Source: Kiritimatiellales bacterium (GTDB taxonomy: Bacteria > Verrucomicrobiota > Kiritimatiellia > Kiritimatiellales > Pontiellaceae). Taken from it: a stretch of 13,172 bases of DNA. This document shows, piece after piece, positions 1 to 6,343 of the stretch. Position 1 is the first letter of the stretch; the number at the start of each line of letters is the position of its first letter. Under the pieces are notes generated by a model. It saw nothing but the letters and a program-made list of their open reading frames with translations, was not told the DNA's origin and made no database searches. The DNA lies in the NCBI GenBank assembly GCA_030630445.1, contig DAOVNC010000053.1, positions 1 through 13,172 of the forward strand. The letters run 5' to 3'. The position numbers and the translations under genes are program-made.

Positions 1-480
1 ATCTCGTAAAATGCGCCTTTTTCTCAACGTCCTACGTGCTGGCCGATCCATGCACAAAAGCTTAATTATATACCCTGCCGGATCCTTTTTTGCCAAAATC
101 GTTCCGGTTTCGACCAATTCAAAAAACATTAGGCGATTTTCGGAGAACGGATCAATAAACCCTTCAATTCCGGAATATGATCGCCCAGAACTTTTATCAG
201 CAGGCCAATGATCTGATTTAAGACGGTTACATGCGGGGCATGAAAGAACTAGATTGTTCGGGTCACAGCACAGTTCAGGAAATAGCTTTTGCGGACGGAA
301 GTGATCCAACTGCATATTATCCCCACCCATATTTTCAGACTTTGTCGCATCACAATAAACACAACGATGCTGACAATCCTCGCTAATTTCATCTGCATAT
401 TCCTTATAATCTGCGTAAAAGTCGCCTCGGCTATAAGGGCTACGATAGTCAGCACGACGAGTCAAAGCAGGGTAGAACAT
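1..480 (-). CDS. HNH endonuclease, C-terminus cut by left window edge
   Basis: The reading frame is open from an ATG at 480 to the window edge (160 residues visible, no stop). Seen: a zinc-binding CVYC at residues 40-43 and CPAC at 81-84; between them the HNH core, with LDHFRP at 58-63 (catalytic His60) and NNLVLSC at 75-81 (Asn76), followed by CN and a KSDHW tail (84-92). This LDHF / NLVLSC..CN..K layout is typical of the HNH nucleases found in restriction and phage-defence loci, including the Septu PtuB-like type, and should give a metal-dependent DNA (or RNA) nuclease. The start overlaps the stop of the receiver gene by one base (TGATG), so translation is probably coupled; a GGGAAGAG ribosome site lies in the end of the receiver gene. 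It is the likely effector of the four-gene unit. Substrate and exact family are not determined here. Confidence 0.88.
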   Translation of the reverse strand, partial: MFYPALTRRADYRSPYSRGDFYADYKEYADEISEDCQHRCVYCDATKSENMGGDNMQLDHFRPQKLFPELCCDPNNLVLSCPACNRLKSDHWPADKSSGRSYSGIEGFIDPFSENRLMFFELVETGTILAKKDPAGYIIKLLCMDRPARRTLRKRRILRD

Positions 481-1112
481 CACTCTTCCCGCTCCAGCTT
501 CTCACGAAGGGATTTCAACATCTCAGCTTGTTCATCAAGTTCCTTTTTAAGCGTCCCATCTTCTATAAATTCGTGGGATAGCGGCTTTATCCTAGACGCT
601 TCCAGTAGATGGAATTCTTTAGTCTCTTCACCCGTTAAAGTTTCGGATAAATATTTCGGCAGTAACTCCGCATATCGCTGTTCACGTTCAGAGAAAATAT
701 CATCGTAGACATCCAAATGCCTTCTAACCCGCGCACTCGCAGTTTTCTTATAATCGCCATTAGTTAGCTCATTCTTGTCAAATACATATTCTACGTTAAA
801 TCCGCCTTCAATAATATCTTCTGGATAGTTGGTTAAGATATAGATTGGAAGCTTGGGAAACCGAGATCTCACCACTTCAGCAAGTGCTATGCCCGTGTAA
901 TCTGCAAGACCAGTCTCATGTAAACGTTCATCGACCACCAGAGATGCTAAATTTGGATGCCCCAGTATTACTTCCAACATACGATCCAAAGTTGCCGATG
1001 GAGGCAAAGATAAAACTGTAACCTCATCACCAAAAATATCTTCTAACTCCAAAACATAACTATCTCTTGCAGCGGGGGTGTCATCTATAAAAAGAAGTCC
1101 CTTCTCACTCAT
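480..1112 (-). CDS. Stand-alone response-regulator receiver with helical C-terminal extension
   Basis: This is a 210-residue receiver-domain protein. All signature residues are visible: the acidic pair Asp10-Asp11 (FIDD), phosphoacceptor Asp61 (LVVDERL), switch Thr94 (ILTN) and Lys113 (FDKNE). Residues 1 to about 120 form the receiver. The rest (about 120-210) is charged and looks helical or coiled-coil, ending KSLREKLEREE; no helix-turn-helix or other DNA-binding output domain is recognisable. The start at 1112 is chosen because a near-perfect AAGGAGGT site sits 4 bases upstream and the receiver fold starts right there (MSEKGLLFIDD); an in-frame start at 1190 would add 26 unrelated residues encoded inside the kinase gene. 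It overlaps the kinase gene by 8 bases and the HNH gene by 1. Inference: it takes phosphate from the neighbouring kinase and signals by protein contact, perhaps to the HNH nuclease, rather than by transcription. Confidence 0.9.
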   Translation of the reverse strand: MSEKGLLFIDDTPAARDSYVLELEDIFGDEVTVLSLPPSATLDRMLEVILGHPNLASLVVDERLHETGLADYTGIALAEVVRSRFPKLPIYILTNYPEDIIEGGFNVEYVFDKNELTNGDYKKTASARVRRHLDVYDDIFSEREQRYAELLPKYLSETLTGEETKEFHLLEASRIKPLSHEFIEDGTLKKELDEQAEMLKSLREKLEREE

Positions 1113-3393
1113 CTTTACCTCCTTTTCGGATGTCAGACCTAGGAATGGATAGCTGGAACTCAGCTCCAGAAAGGCATCCCGGCGAAACAACCTTTATTTG
1201 GCCGTCAGAATGTTCTTCAACAAAGGTTTTTACAATCGAAAGCCCCATTCCTGTCCCGACAACTTTTCCTTTTAAATCACGTCGAGTGCTGTAATTTGGC
1301 TCAAAGATACTTTCCTCACTGCCTACTTCAATACCACAACCAGAATCTGAAAAATGCAAATTAACCTGAGAATCTGTTTCGTTCAAGTGGATGCGTATTA
1401 TCCTATTTTCCTTGCCAATTCTTGGTTTCAAAGCGTGAATAGAATTTGTAATGAGATTGATTAGGATGCTCTCCCAATCGATTTCAAAAACCCTTATTGG
1501 AGCAATCCGATCTGGCACCCCCGCCAAATCTAAAGTTATGTTCTTCTCATCAAGAGACTGCTGAAGCGCACTGCATACCTTTCTTATTACACTGTTCAGG
1601 TGTACATCCTTACGCTTGCGTTTATCTGGCCGCACATTCCCCAATGCAAATTTTGAAAAGTTACGAACATAAGCTGTGCTATTCTGTATGATGTCTATGT
1701 TGCTTAGAAACTTCTCTTTTGAGCCAGATAGTAACTCAAATAATCCATCTTCATAATTTCGTCTTAGACGGATGGCATTTGTCGCCGCTAAATTACAATG
1801 TTCTAGTGCTTCATGGCTAAAGGCGACGGTCAAAATTCCAAGCGAAGCCAAATTGGATAGGGTATTTTTTTCGGCATCTAGAGCGTCATATTCTTGCTCT
1901 AATACCTCCTCATAATCATTCGCATGCTGGACAGTCTCGTCCAACGCCTTGCTGGCTTCACTTATTTTATTTCCAAGATCGACCGCAACTCGTTTTCGCT
2001 CATCATCAGAGGAAACATGCTCTATTGACTCCTTAAGTTTCGTCGCTTCGTCCAAAAACTGCTTGGTTCGTTTCGTCGAGTCATCAACCTTTGCTTTCAA
2101 TTCCACCTTTTGATCTTCCGGCTTTCTGCGTTTAGCTGATTTATGAGCTTCGGACTCGAAAAACTGGATGAACTTAAGGATTGCTGCTTGTAGATCATAA
2201 AAGGCGGGGCCTTCTAAAAGCCCCTCTCGATTGGTCTGATCTTCTAAAGCACTGTTCTTGCTCCGTGAAACAAAAACCGCACCAGCAACTTGATACGCAT
2301 TAACCTTCCAGCCTCCTTGCACGATACCGCCAGGACTTGCAGAAGACCGTATGCCTAAATCTAACCAGTCACCTTTTCCGGTGGGATCTCCGTATGGCTT
2401 AACCCGAAACTGGTCGCGATAAATCCGCACCCCTTGGTTTCTATCCATAAATGCCTTCCAGTCTTTCTTTCTGAAGTCGAGAGATCTCAAAACTTCCGAT
2501 ATCGCTGGAATATAGTACATTTTGAACCGAATGGGTCCACAACGCGGGACTTCTGCTCGGCCTTTAATCCAATCCTTCCAGTGAGCAGAAGGCATATCAA
2601 TGGATTCATTATACAGCTCTGAACTCAAGGTTGCCGTTGCGATACCTCTCTCATCAAGTTCAGCATTCAAAACCCAGTGAGCTGCTTTCAACATATTAAG
2701 GGGGTCTGCCAGAATGGATGCATTTCCTTCAACCTCAAGCTGAACTTTAAAATCATTGACACCTCCAAATGGTGAAACCAGCAATGATAGCTCTTTATTC
2801 AGTTCATCAATAAGGGCTTGATTCCATGTATCTTTTAGTTCATGGAGAATCATTCGTGTTCCAAACGGTTTAGCATCACAGAAGACAAATTGGCTCTCGG
2901 TTTTTACAGAACGTTTAACCCTGAAAACATCATGCTTGATATCAGATAGAGACAGATTTTCTTCCTCATATCTTCCCCATTCCACATGCAACTCCAAAAG
3001 CTCATCCATCTGCTCTGTTTTAGTCTGAAGAACAAGCTTTTTGCACAGCCTATCGATACCTAAACGGCCAAGCCCCTTTTCTCCCGTAATCGCACGCCCT
3101 TTTTTCTGAGACGCGTTACCTCCGTGTTTATTTCTTGTTCCAATCACGAGCCAATTCTTCAGCAAAGCATCCTGCATCATTCCATTTCCATTATCTTCAA
3201 TAATAATGATTGGTGATTTGGATTCCGTTCCAACGAATTTAATCAATACTTTTTCCGCATCTGCATCATAAGAGTTCTTCACGAGCTCGGAAAATGCGAT
3301 TACCGAACTAGAGATGCTTTCACGGCCTAACTGAATGGGTACCCGAACATCAATTTCAAAGGGGTATGTGCCGATTAATTCTCGATCACTCAC
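1105..3393 (-). CDS. Dual-GHKL protein: MORC/MutL-like ATPase fused to a histidine kinase
   Basis: 762 residues starting at a GTG (3393) with an AAAGGAG site upstream. Domains in order: an N-terminal Bergerat ATPase (about 10-230) with the Glu36/Asn40/Asp43 motif (ELVKNSYDA), EDNGNGM (66-72) and the glycine lid GEKGLGRLG (104-112); a transducer-like region (about 240-410) with GVRIYRD (321-327) and TNREGL (387-392), as in MORC/MutL/Hsp90-type ATPases; a charged coiled coil (about 413-510); a dimerisation/phosphoacceptor helix with LASLG...FSHE, candidate His527; and a second Bergerat domain (about 595-752) with N-box Asn646/Asn650, G1 DSGCG (683-687) and G2 GTGMG (713-717). No transmembrane segment or signal peptide was seen, so it is probably a cytoplasmic sensor. 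It overlaps the methylase gene by 8 bases and the receiver gene by 8. Inference: the N-terminal ATPase may clamp on DNA or sense infection and gate phosphotransfer to the receiver. The natural trigger is unknown. Confidence 0.9.
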   Translation of the reverse strand: MSDRELIGTYPFEIDVRVPIQLGRESISSSVIAFSELVKNSYDADAEKVLIKFVGTESKSPIIIIEDNGNGMMQDALLKNWLVIGTRNKHGGNASQKKGRAITGEKGLGRLGIDRLCKKLVLQTKTEQMDELLELHVEWGRYEEENLSLSDIKHDVFRVKRSVKTESQFVFCDAKPFGTRMILHELKDTWNQALIDELNKELSLLVSPFGGVNDFKVQLEVEGNASILADPLNMLKAAHWVLNAELDERGIATATLSSELYNESIDMPSAHWKDWIKGRAEVPRCGPIRFKMYYIPAISEVLRSLDFRKKDWKAFMDRNQGVRIYRDQFRVKPYGDPTGKGDWLDLGIRSSASPGGIVQGGWKVNAYQVAGAVFVSRSKNSALEDQTNREGLLEGPAFYDLQAAILKFIQFFESEAHKSAKRRKPEDQKVELKAKVDDSTKRTKQFLDEATKLKESIEHVSSDDERKRVAVDLGNKISEASKALDETVQHANDYEEVLEQEYDALDAEKNTLSNLASLGILTVAFSHEALEHCNLAATNAIRLRRNYEDGLFELLSGSKEKFLSNIDIIQNSTAYVRNFSKFALGNVRPDKRKRKDVHLNSVIRKVCSALQQSLDEKNITLDLAGVPDRIAPIRVFEIDWESILINLITNSIHALKPRIGKENRIIRIHLNETDSQVNLHFSDSGCGIEVGSEESIFEPNYSTRRDLKGKVVGTGMGLSIVKTFVEEHSDGQIKVVSPGCLSGAEFQLSIPRSDIRKGGKDE
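1117..1124 (-). promoter_or_regulatory. Strong ribosome binding site of the receiver gene
   Basis: AAGGAGGT on the minus strand, 4 bases before the ATG at 1112, lying inside the last codons of the kinase gene. It decides the start of the receiver gene and suggests strong initiation coupled to translation of the kinase. Confidence 0.8.
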
Positions 3394-4693
3394 AGAGCTC
3401 TCCTTTCCATGGGATTTCTTTAACGGCGGAAACAGTTAGGTGGCGGCAGCGAATGCGCTGGTTTAGGAAGTCATTGGTTTTATTGTTTTGTAAAACCTTG
3501 AGCAGCTTTCTGCAATCCCCAACCCTTCCCGATTTGGGACGGACAACAATCAAGTGGTTTTCAACAGCAATCTTTTGCGTCCCCTTGATTAAAGTTCCTC
3601 CCGCACGATATGTATCTGAGGGGCTTGATGTCCGTCGTATGGCGACAAAGGGTGCCTTCTTAAGCGTTCCAGCATAATTCCATGTTTCTTTTATCTCCTG
3701 AGTTCGCACCTCTTCCCATAGGGGAAGTTGCTTGGGGTGGATATAAGGGGAAGAGACCCCTGCTTGCTTATCGCGATAGGGAACCACCGGACCAATAGAA
3801 ATATCAAAATAGTCCCCTATCGTCTTCGCACAATGCTCTACTCCCAGCCAGTCAGGCGCACTGCCAGGGGATGCGGCCCGACCATTAAGCAGGAAAACAT
3901 CGACATCTGTTTTGGAATCGAATCTACCAGCAGAAAGTACAGAACATTTTAATTTGGAGGAGATGAGCGCCCGCCACTTCTCATAGCGAGATCCCGACCT
4001 CAGAACATCCGGCAAAATTGCGCTTACATATGTCCCCCGTCCCACATTCGCGGAAACCAGATCCATAAATTTTGCGGCGGCATTTATTTTCCCATCAGCC
4101 CATTCACACGAATTGGATGCAGCCATTTTATGGTAGGGCGGGTTGATGATGACGTGCGTCGCCCTTTTGAGTGCTATTCCATGATCGAATGCATCTGCTT
4201 CTTGGATCTGCGGAAACAGTACTTTTGCCTCATCAATATCAAGGATATCGGGTCGCGCACCGCGCGAGACCGCTTCAAGAATTAATCGCAGCTTGGTTGC
4301 TTCAACAAATACGTCAAAGAGATCCAGCCCAGCCAAGCATCGCCCCCAAACCCTCAATGTTTTTCTCAAGCTGGATTTGGTTACTGGGAGTTTTTTTGAA
4401 CTCGCAATCAATAGATTGCCCGCACCACAAGCAGGATCAACAATCAATGACTTGGCGGAAATACTACGGCCAAAATACTCAACAGCCTCATCGGCCATAT
4501 CATCACCCGTAAAGAAAGAACCTGCATCCCGCAACTCTTCAATCGGAATTAACGAACGGAGGTGCTGCTCAACTTGTTGAGTGCTGAACAATGACTCCCG
4601 GATATCCCTTTTTTTGTAGGAGCCAACAGGAGCCGTCAGCACTTCGCCCGCATATCTCTCCAACTCTGCCGTATATGTTGAAAACAAATCCAT
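3386..4693 (-). CDS. N6-adenine DNA methyltransferase (class I, NPPY)
   Basis: A 435-residue protein expected to transfer a methyl group from S-adenosylmethionine to adenine in DNA. Seen: an FFTG segment (60-63) before the SAM site, motif I DPACGAGNLL (86-95), a GLDLFDVFVEATKLRL segment (122-137) fitting motif II, and catalytic motif IV NPPY (184-187). The C-terminal part (about 310-435) contains PFVAIRRTSSPSD and a TLIKG...AVENHLIV stretch and may be the target-recognition domain. No separate specificity subunit or helicase gene lies beside it. It is the first gene of the four-gene unit; its stop overlaps the kinase start in GTGAGTGA. Its upstream side (88 bp to hisB) has no clear Shine-Dalgarno sequence. 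Base composition matches the kinase, receiver and HNH genes, not hisB, which suggests acquisition as one block. It could protect self DNA, or make the mark the system senses; sequence specificity cannot be read here. Confidence 0.88.
   Translation of the reverse strand: MDLFSTYTAELERYAGEVLTAPVGSYKKRDIRESLFSTQQVEQHLRSLIPIEELRDAGSFFTGDDMADEAVEYFGRSISAKSLIVDPACGAGNLLIASSKKLPVTKSSLRKTLRVWGRCLAGLDLFDVFVEATKLRLILEAVSRGARPDILDIDEAKVLFPQIQEADAFDHGIALKRATHVIINPPYHKMAASNSCEWADGKINAAAKFMDLVSANVGRGTYVSAILPDVLRSGSRYEKWRALISSKLKCSVLSAGRFDSKTDVDVFLLNGRAASPGSAPDWLGVEHCAKTIGDYFDISIGPVVPYRDKQAGVSSPYIHPKQLPLWEEVRTQEIKETWNYAGTLKKAPFVAIRRTSSPSDTYRAGGTLIKGTQKIAVENHLIVVRPKSGRVGDCRKLLKVLQNNKTNDFLNQRIRCRHLTVSAVKEIPWKGELCE
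3400..3406 (-). promoter_or_regulatory. Ribosome binding site supporting the GTG start of the dual-GHKL gene
   Basis: AAAGGAG on the minus strand, 6 bases before the GTG at 3393 and inside the end of the methylase gene. It supports the non-ATG start and translational coupling. Confidence 0.65.
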
Positions 4694-4781
4694 AACTTTG
4701 CTCTAACTTCGGGGCCCAAGCTATCACCTACTTGCAAAACCAGCAACTACCAAGCAATATTTGCGCCCGGTAAAAAGGACA
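4694..4781. other. Gap between hisB and the methylase gene; edge of the AT-rich block
   Basis: 88 bases separate the hisB stop from the methylase start. I see no strong hairpin followed by T residues and no convincing sigma-70 promoter here, only short palindromes around GGGCCC and GCAAATATTGC. Base composition switches from the GC-rich core to the AT-richer accessory genes across this gap, so it is the likely right boundary of an inserted block. No tRNA or clear direct repeat marks an attachment site. The methylase may be transcribed by read-through from hisB or from a promoter I cannot identify. Confidence 0.5.
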
Positions 4782-5390
4782 TTACGCGCCAATGCGGCCC
4801 TTGCTCGACGGAATCATCTCGAGGGCGCGGGGGTCGGCGGCGCAAGCCATGCGCAGGGCGCGGGCGGTGGCTTTGAAGATGGCCTCGATGCAGTGGTGCA
4901 GGTCTTCGCCAAACTTGAGTTCGATGTGCAGGTTCATCTTGGCGGAGTCGCAGAACGAACGCCAGAAGTGCTTGATGATGGTGACGTCGAAGTCGCGGAT
5001 ATATTTTTGGTCGTGCTCCATGGTGTAGACGAAGAAGGGCCGCCCGCCGAGGTCGAGGCAGACATCGGCTTGCGCCTGCGCCTCGTCCATGGGCAGCACC
5101 CAGAAGCCATAGCGGTTGATGCCCTTGCGGTCGCCGAGGGCCTTGTTGAACGCTTCGCCGAGCACAATGCCAACGTCTTCGACAAGATGGTGGTAGTCGA
5201 CGTCGATGTCGCCGGCGGCCTTGATGTCGAGATCGAACAGCGCGTGCTTGGCCAGTAGGTCCAGCATGTGGTCGAAGAACGGAATGCCGGTGGAAATGGC
5301 ATAGTTCGCCTGGCCGTCAATATTCAGCGTAAGGGCAATCTGCGTTTCCTTGGTGTTGCGTTCGATGTGGGCAGTGCGCTGCTTTTCCAT
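4782..5390 (-). CDS. hisB: Imidazoleglycerol-phosphate dehydratase
   Basis: HisB catalyses dehydration of imidazole glycerol phosphate to imidazole acetol phosphate in histidine biosynthesis, in the cytoplasm, usually as a 24-mer with two manganese ions per active site. The 202-residue length matches the single-domain (monofunctional) family; there is no fused histidinol-phosphatase domain. Diagnostic motifs are all present: FFDHML (38-43), DYHHLVED (65-72), MDEA (101-104), DLGGRP (113-118), HHCIEA (165-170) and the C-terminal PSSKG (194-198). The ATG at 5390 has an AAGGAAGG site upstream. No other his gene is nearby, so it sits apart from any his operon; the lipoprotein gene 31 bp upstream on the same strand may share its transcript. 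Confidence 0.97.
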   Translation of the reverse strand: MEKQRTAHIERNTKETQIALTLNIDGQANYAISTGIPFFDHMLDLLAKHALFDLDIKAAGDIDVDYHHLVEDVGIVLGEAFNKALGDRKGINRYGFWVLPMDEAQAQADVCLDLGGRPFFVYTMEHDQKYIRDFDVTIIKHFWRSFCDSAKMNLHIELKFGEDLHHCIEAIFKATARALRMACAADPRALEMIPSSKGRIGA

Positions 5391-5421
5391 AACCTTCCTT
5401 TAGTTCGGGGATCCGACCCGG

Positions 5422-6006
5422 CTATTCACCGGGGGCGGCGTTGGTCGCTGCCGAAGTGTCTGGAGCAACAATTTCAATGGGTTCGGCCAAGGGGATGGGA
5501 TCTCTCTGGATAACAGACTTGGCATCATCGGGCTTGTTGTCCGCCTGCAGCGACACCACCGCGGCATTTGCGCTATCGGCAATCCTTTGGTAGTGACCGA
5601 TCAGCACCGTTTCGTACAGGTCGTCGATAGCGCGCATCTTTTCGATCTGCACGTCCATGACGCTCTTGTTTCCGGCAACCGCCTCCTTCAACTCCGACAT
5701 TTTTACGATGCTGTCCGCCGACATCACCTTCGTGGCCTCCACCGTGGCTTGCAGCGATTCCAACGCCGCAGTCGCCTCTGCCAGCTGTTTTTTCAGCTCC
5801 CGCATAATGGCGGTATGTTCGCTATCCTTTTCAAGCGAGACCTTGGCGGTTTTCTTCAGGACACCGATGGAGCGGGCGTTCTCTGCGCTTTTCTTCAGGA
5901 AATCACCCTGGGACGCATCGATCATTTCCTGCACTTGGGACGATGTGGCGCATCCTGCCAAAGTGATTACCAGGCCACAGGCCAACATTGCATTCCATAT
6001 CTTCAT
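5422..6006 (-). CDS. Predicted coiled-coil lipoprotein
   Basis: 194 residues with a lipoprotein signal peptide: a charged start (MKIW), a hydrophobic stretch and the lipobox LAGC with Cys19 as the lipidated residue, predicting anchoring to the outer face of a membrane. Residues about 20-125 are rich in Ala, Glu, Lys and Leu with heptad-like spacing (for example ELKKQLAEATAALESLQATV), typical of a long alpha-helical coiled coil; the last ~40 residues are Pro/Ala-rich and probably unstructured. The ATG at 6006 is preceded by GAGGT at good spacing. I do not recognise a family. It resembles small Lpp/OprI-like or TolA-like coiled-coil envelope proteins only in general build. It lies upstream of hisB with a 31-bp gap, but nothing in the sequence links it to histidine synthesis. 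Confidence 0.8.
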   Translation of the reverse strand: MKIWNAMLACGLVITLAGCATSSQVQEMIDASQGDFLKKSAENARSIGVLKKTAKVSLEKDSEHTAIMRELKKQLAEATAALESLQATVEATKVMSADSIVKMSELKEAVAGNKSVMDVQIEKMRAIDDLYETVLIGHYQRIADSANAAVVSLQADNKPDDAKSVIQRDPIPLAEPIEIVAPDTSAATNAAPGE

Positions 6007-6053
6007 TCACTACCTCGTTGGTTTCCAATTTCCCACTTGTGTGGGTGTGGCAG

Positions 6054-6082
6054 AGGCTAAGACCGCCTTCTTGCCGGGTCAA
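6054..6082 (-). promoter_or_regulatory. Candidate sigma-70 promoter of the lipoprotein gene
   Basis: On the minus strand, TTGACC (6082-6077) is followed after 17 bases by TAGCCT (6059-6054). The -35 element is good and the -10 element is poor. It would give a leader of roughly 40 bases before the ATG at 6006. Confidence 0.35.
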
Positions 6083-6262
6083 CCCTTTTCCATCCCGGGG
6101 AAATCCCCGCACCCGGCCGATGATCATAAAAAATCAAATAGTACGTATTTTGTACTTGATTGATCGGGAACAATCCCCTACCTTTCCCTCCATAGCCAGA
6201 ACGGGAGACACCATTTGGTTGCATTTTAAAAATAATTTTCCCTAGAAACACCCCACCCCAAA

Positions 6263-6296
6263 GAACGGGTCGCCACTCCCCCTTGGCGGCCCGTTC
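6263..6296 (+). other. GC-rich 12-bp hairpin upstream of the zinc-ribbon gene
   Basis: GAACGGGTCGCC (6263-6274) can pair with GGCGGCCCGTTC (6285-6296) across a 10-base loop; the only imperfection is a G-U wobble in plus-strand RNA, which would be an A-C mismatch in minus-strand RNA. A run of four T follows at 6300-6303. It lies 47 bases before the ATG at 6344. It may be a leader attenuator, a terminator of a short upstream transcript or an mRNA-stabilising stem; the sequence does not decide between these. Confidence 0.5.
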
Positions 6297-6343
6297 ACCT
6301 TTTCCCAAAGAAAACACCTGCATCCAATGGCTGGAGAAGCGAC

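Larger units (their letters stand above)
6007..6343. other. Divergent intergenic region (337 bp)
   Basis: This lies between the divergent lipoprotein and zinc-ribbon genes and shows no convincing gene. It holds a candidate promoter for the lipoprotein (6054-6082), a short palindrome CGGGGAAATCCCCG (6096-6109), an AT-rich imperfect inverted repeat with two GTAC cores (ATCAA at 6133, TTGAT ending at 6160) that could be an operator, and a GC-rich hairpin (6263-6296). A promoter for the plus-strand gene should lie around 6215-6250 (TTGCAT, then TAGAAA 18 bases on), but the match is poor. Confidence 0.5.

Noticed and set aside
289..708. 139-residue plus-strand open frame over the HNH/receiver junction
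   Set aside because: It overlaps two genes with clear catalytic motifs and has a low-complexity Ser-rich translation.
1113..1190. Longer receiver protein starting at 1190
   Set aside because: The extra 26 residues lie inside the kinase gene in another frame, have no family resemblance, and a strong AAGGAGGT site marks the start at 1112.
1..4693. Assignment of the left block to Detocs, Septu or a classic type I-III restriction system
   Set aside because: Detocs uses a different kinase and a receiver-effector fusion, Septu has its own ATPase partner (PtuA), and no restriction helicase or specificity subunit is present; only general similarity remains.
6133..6160. AT-rich inverted repeat followed by T residues on the minus strand as a terminator
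   Set aside because: The stem is short and AT-rich with a 3-base bulge, and no gene ends there; at most it is an operator candidate.
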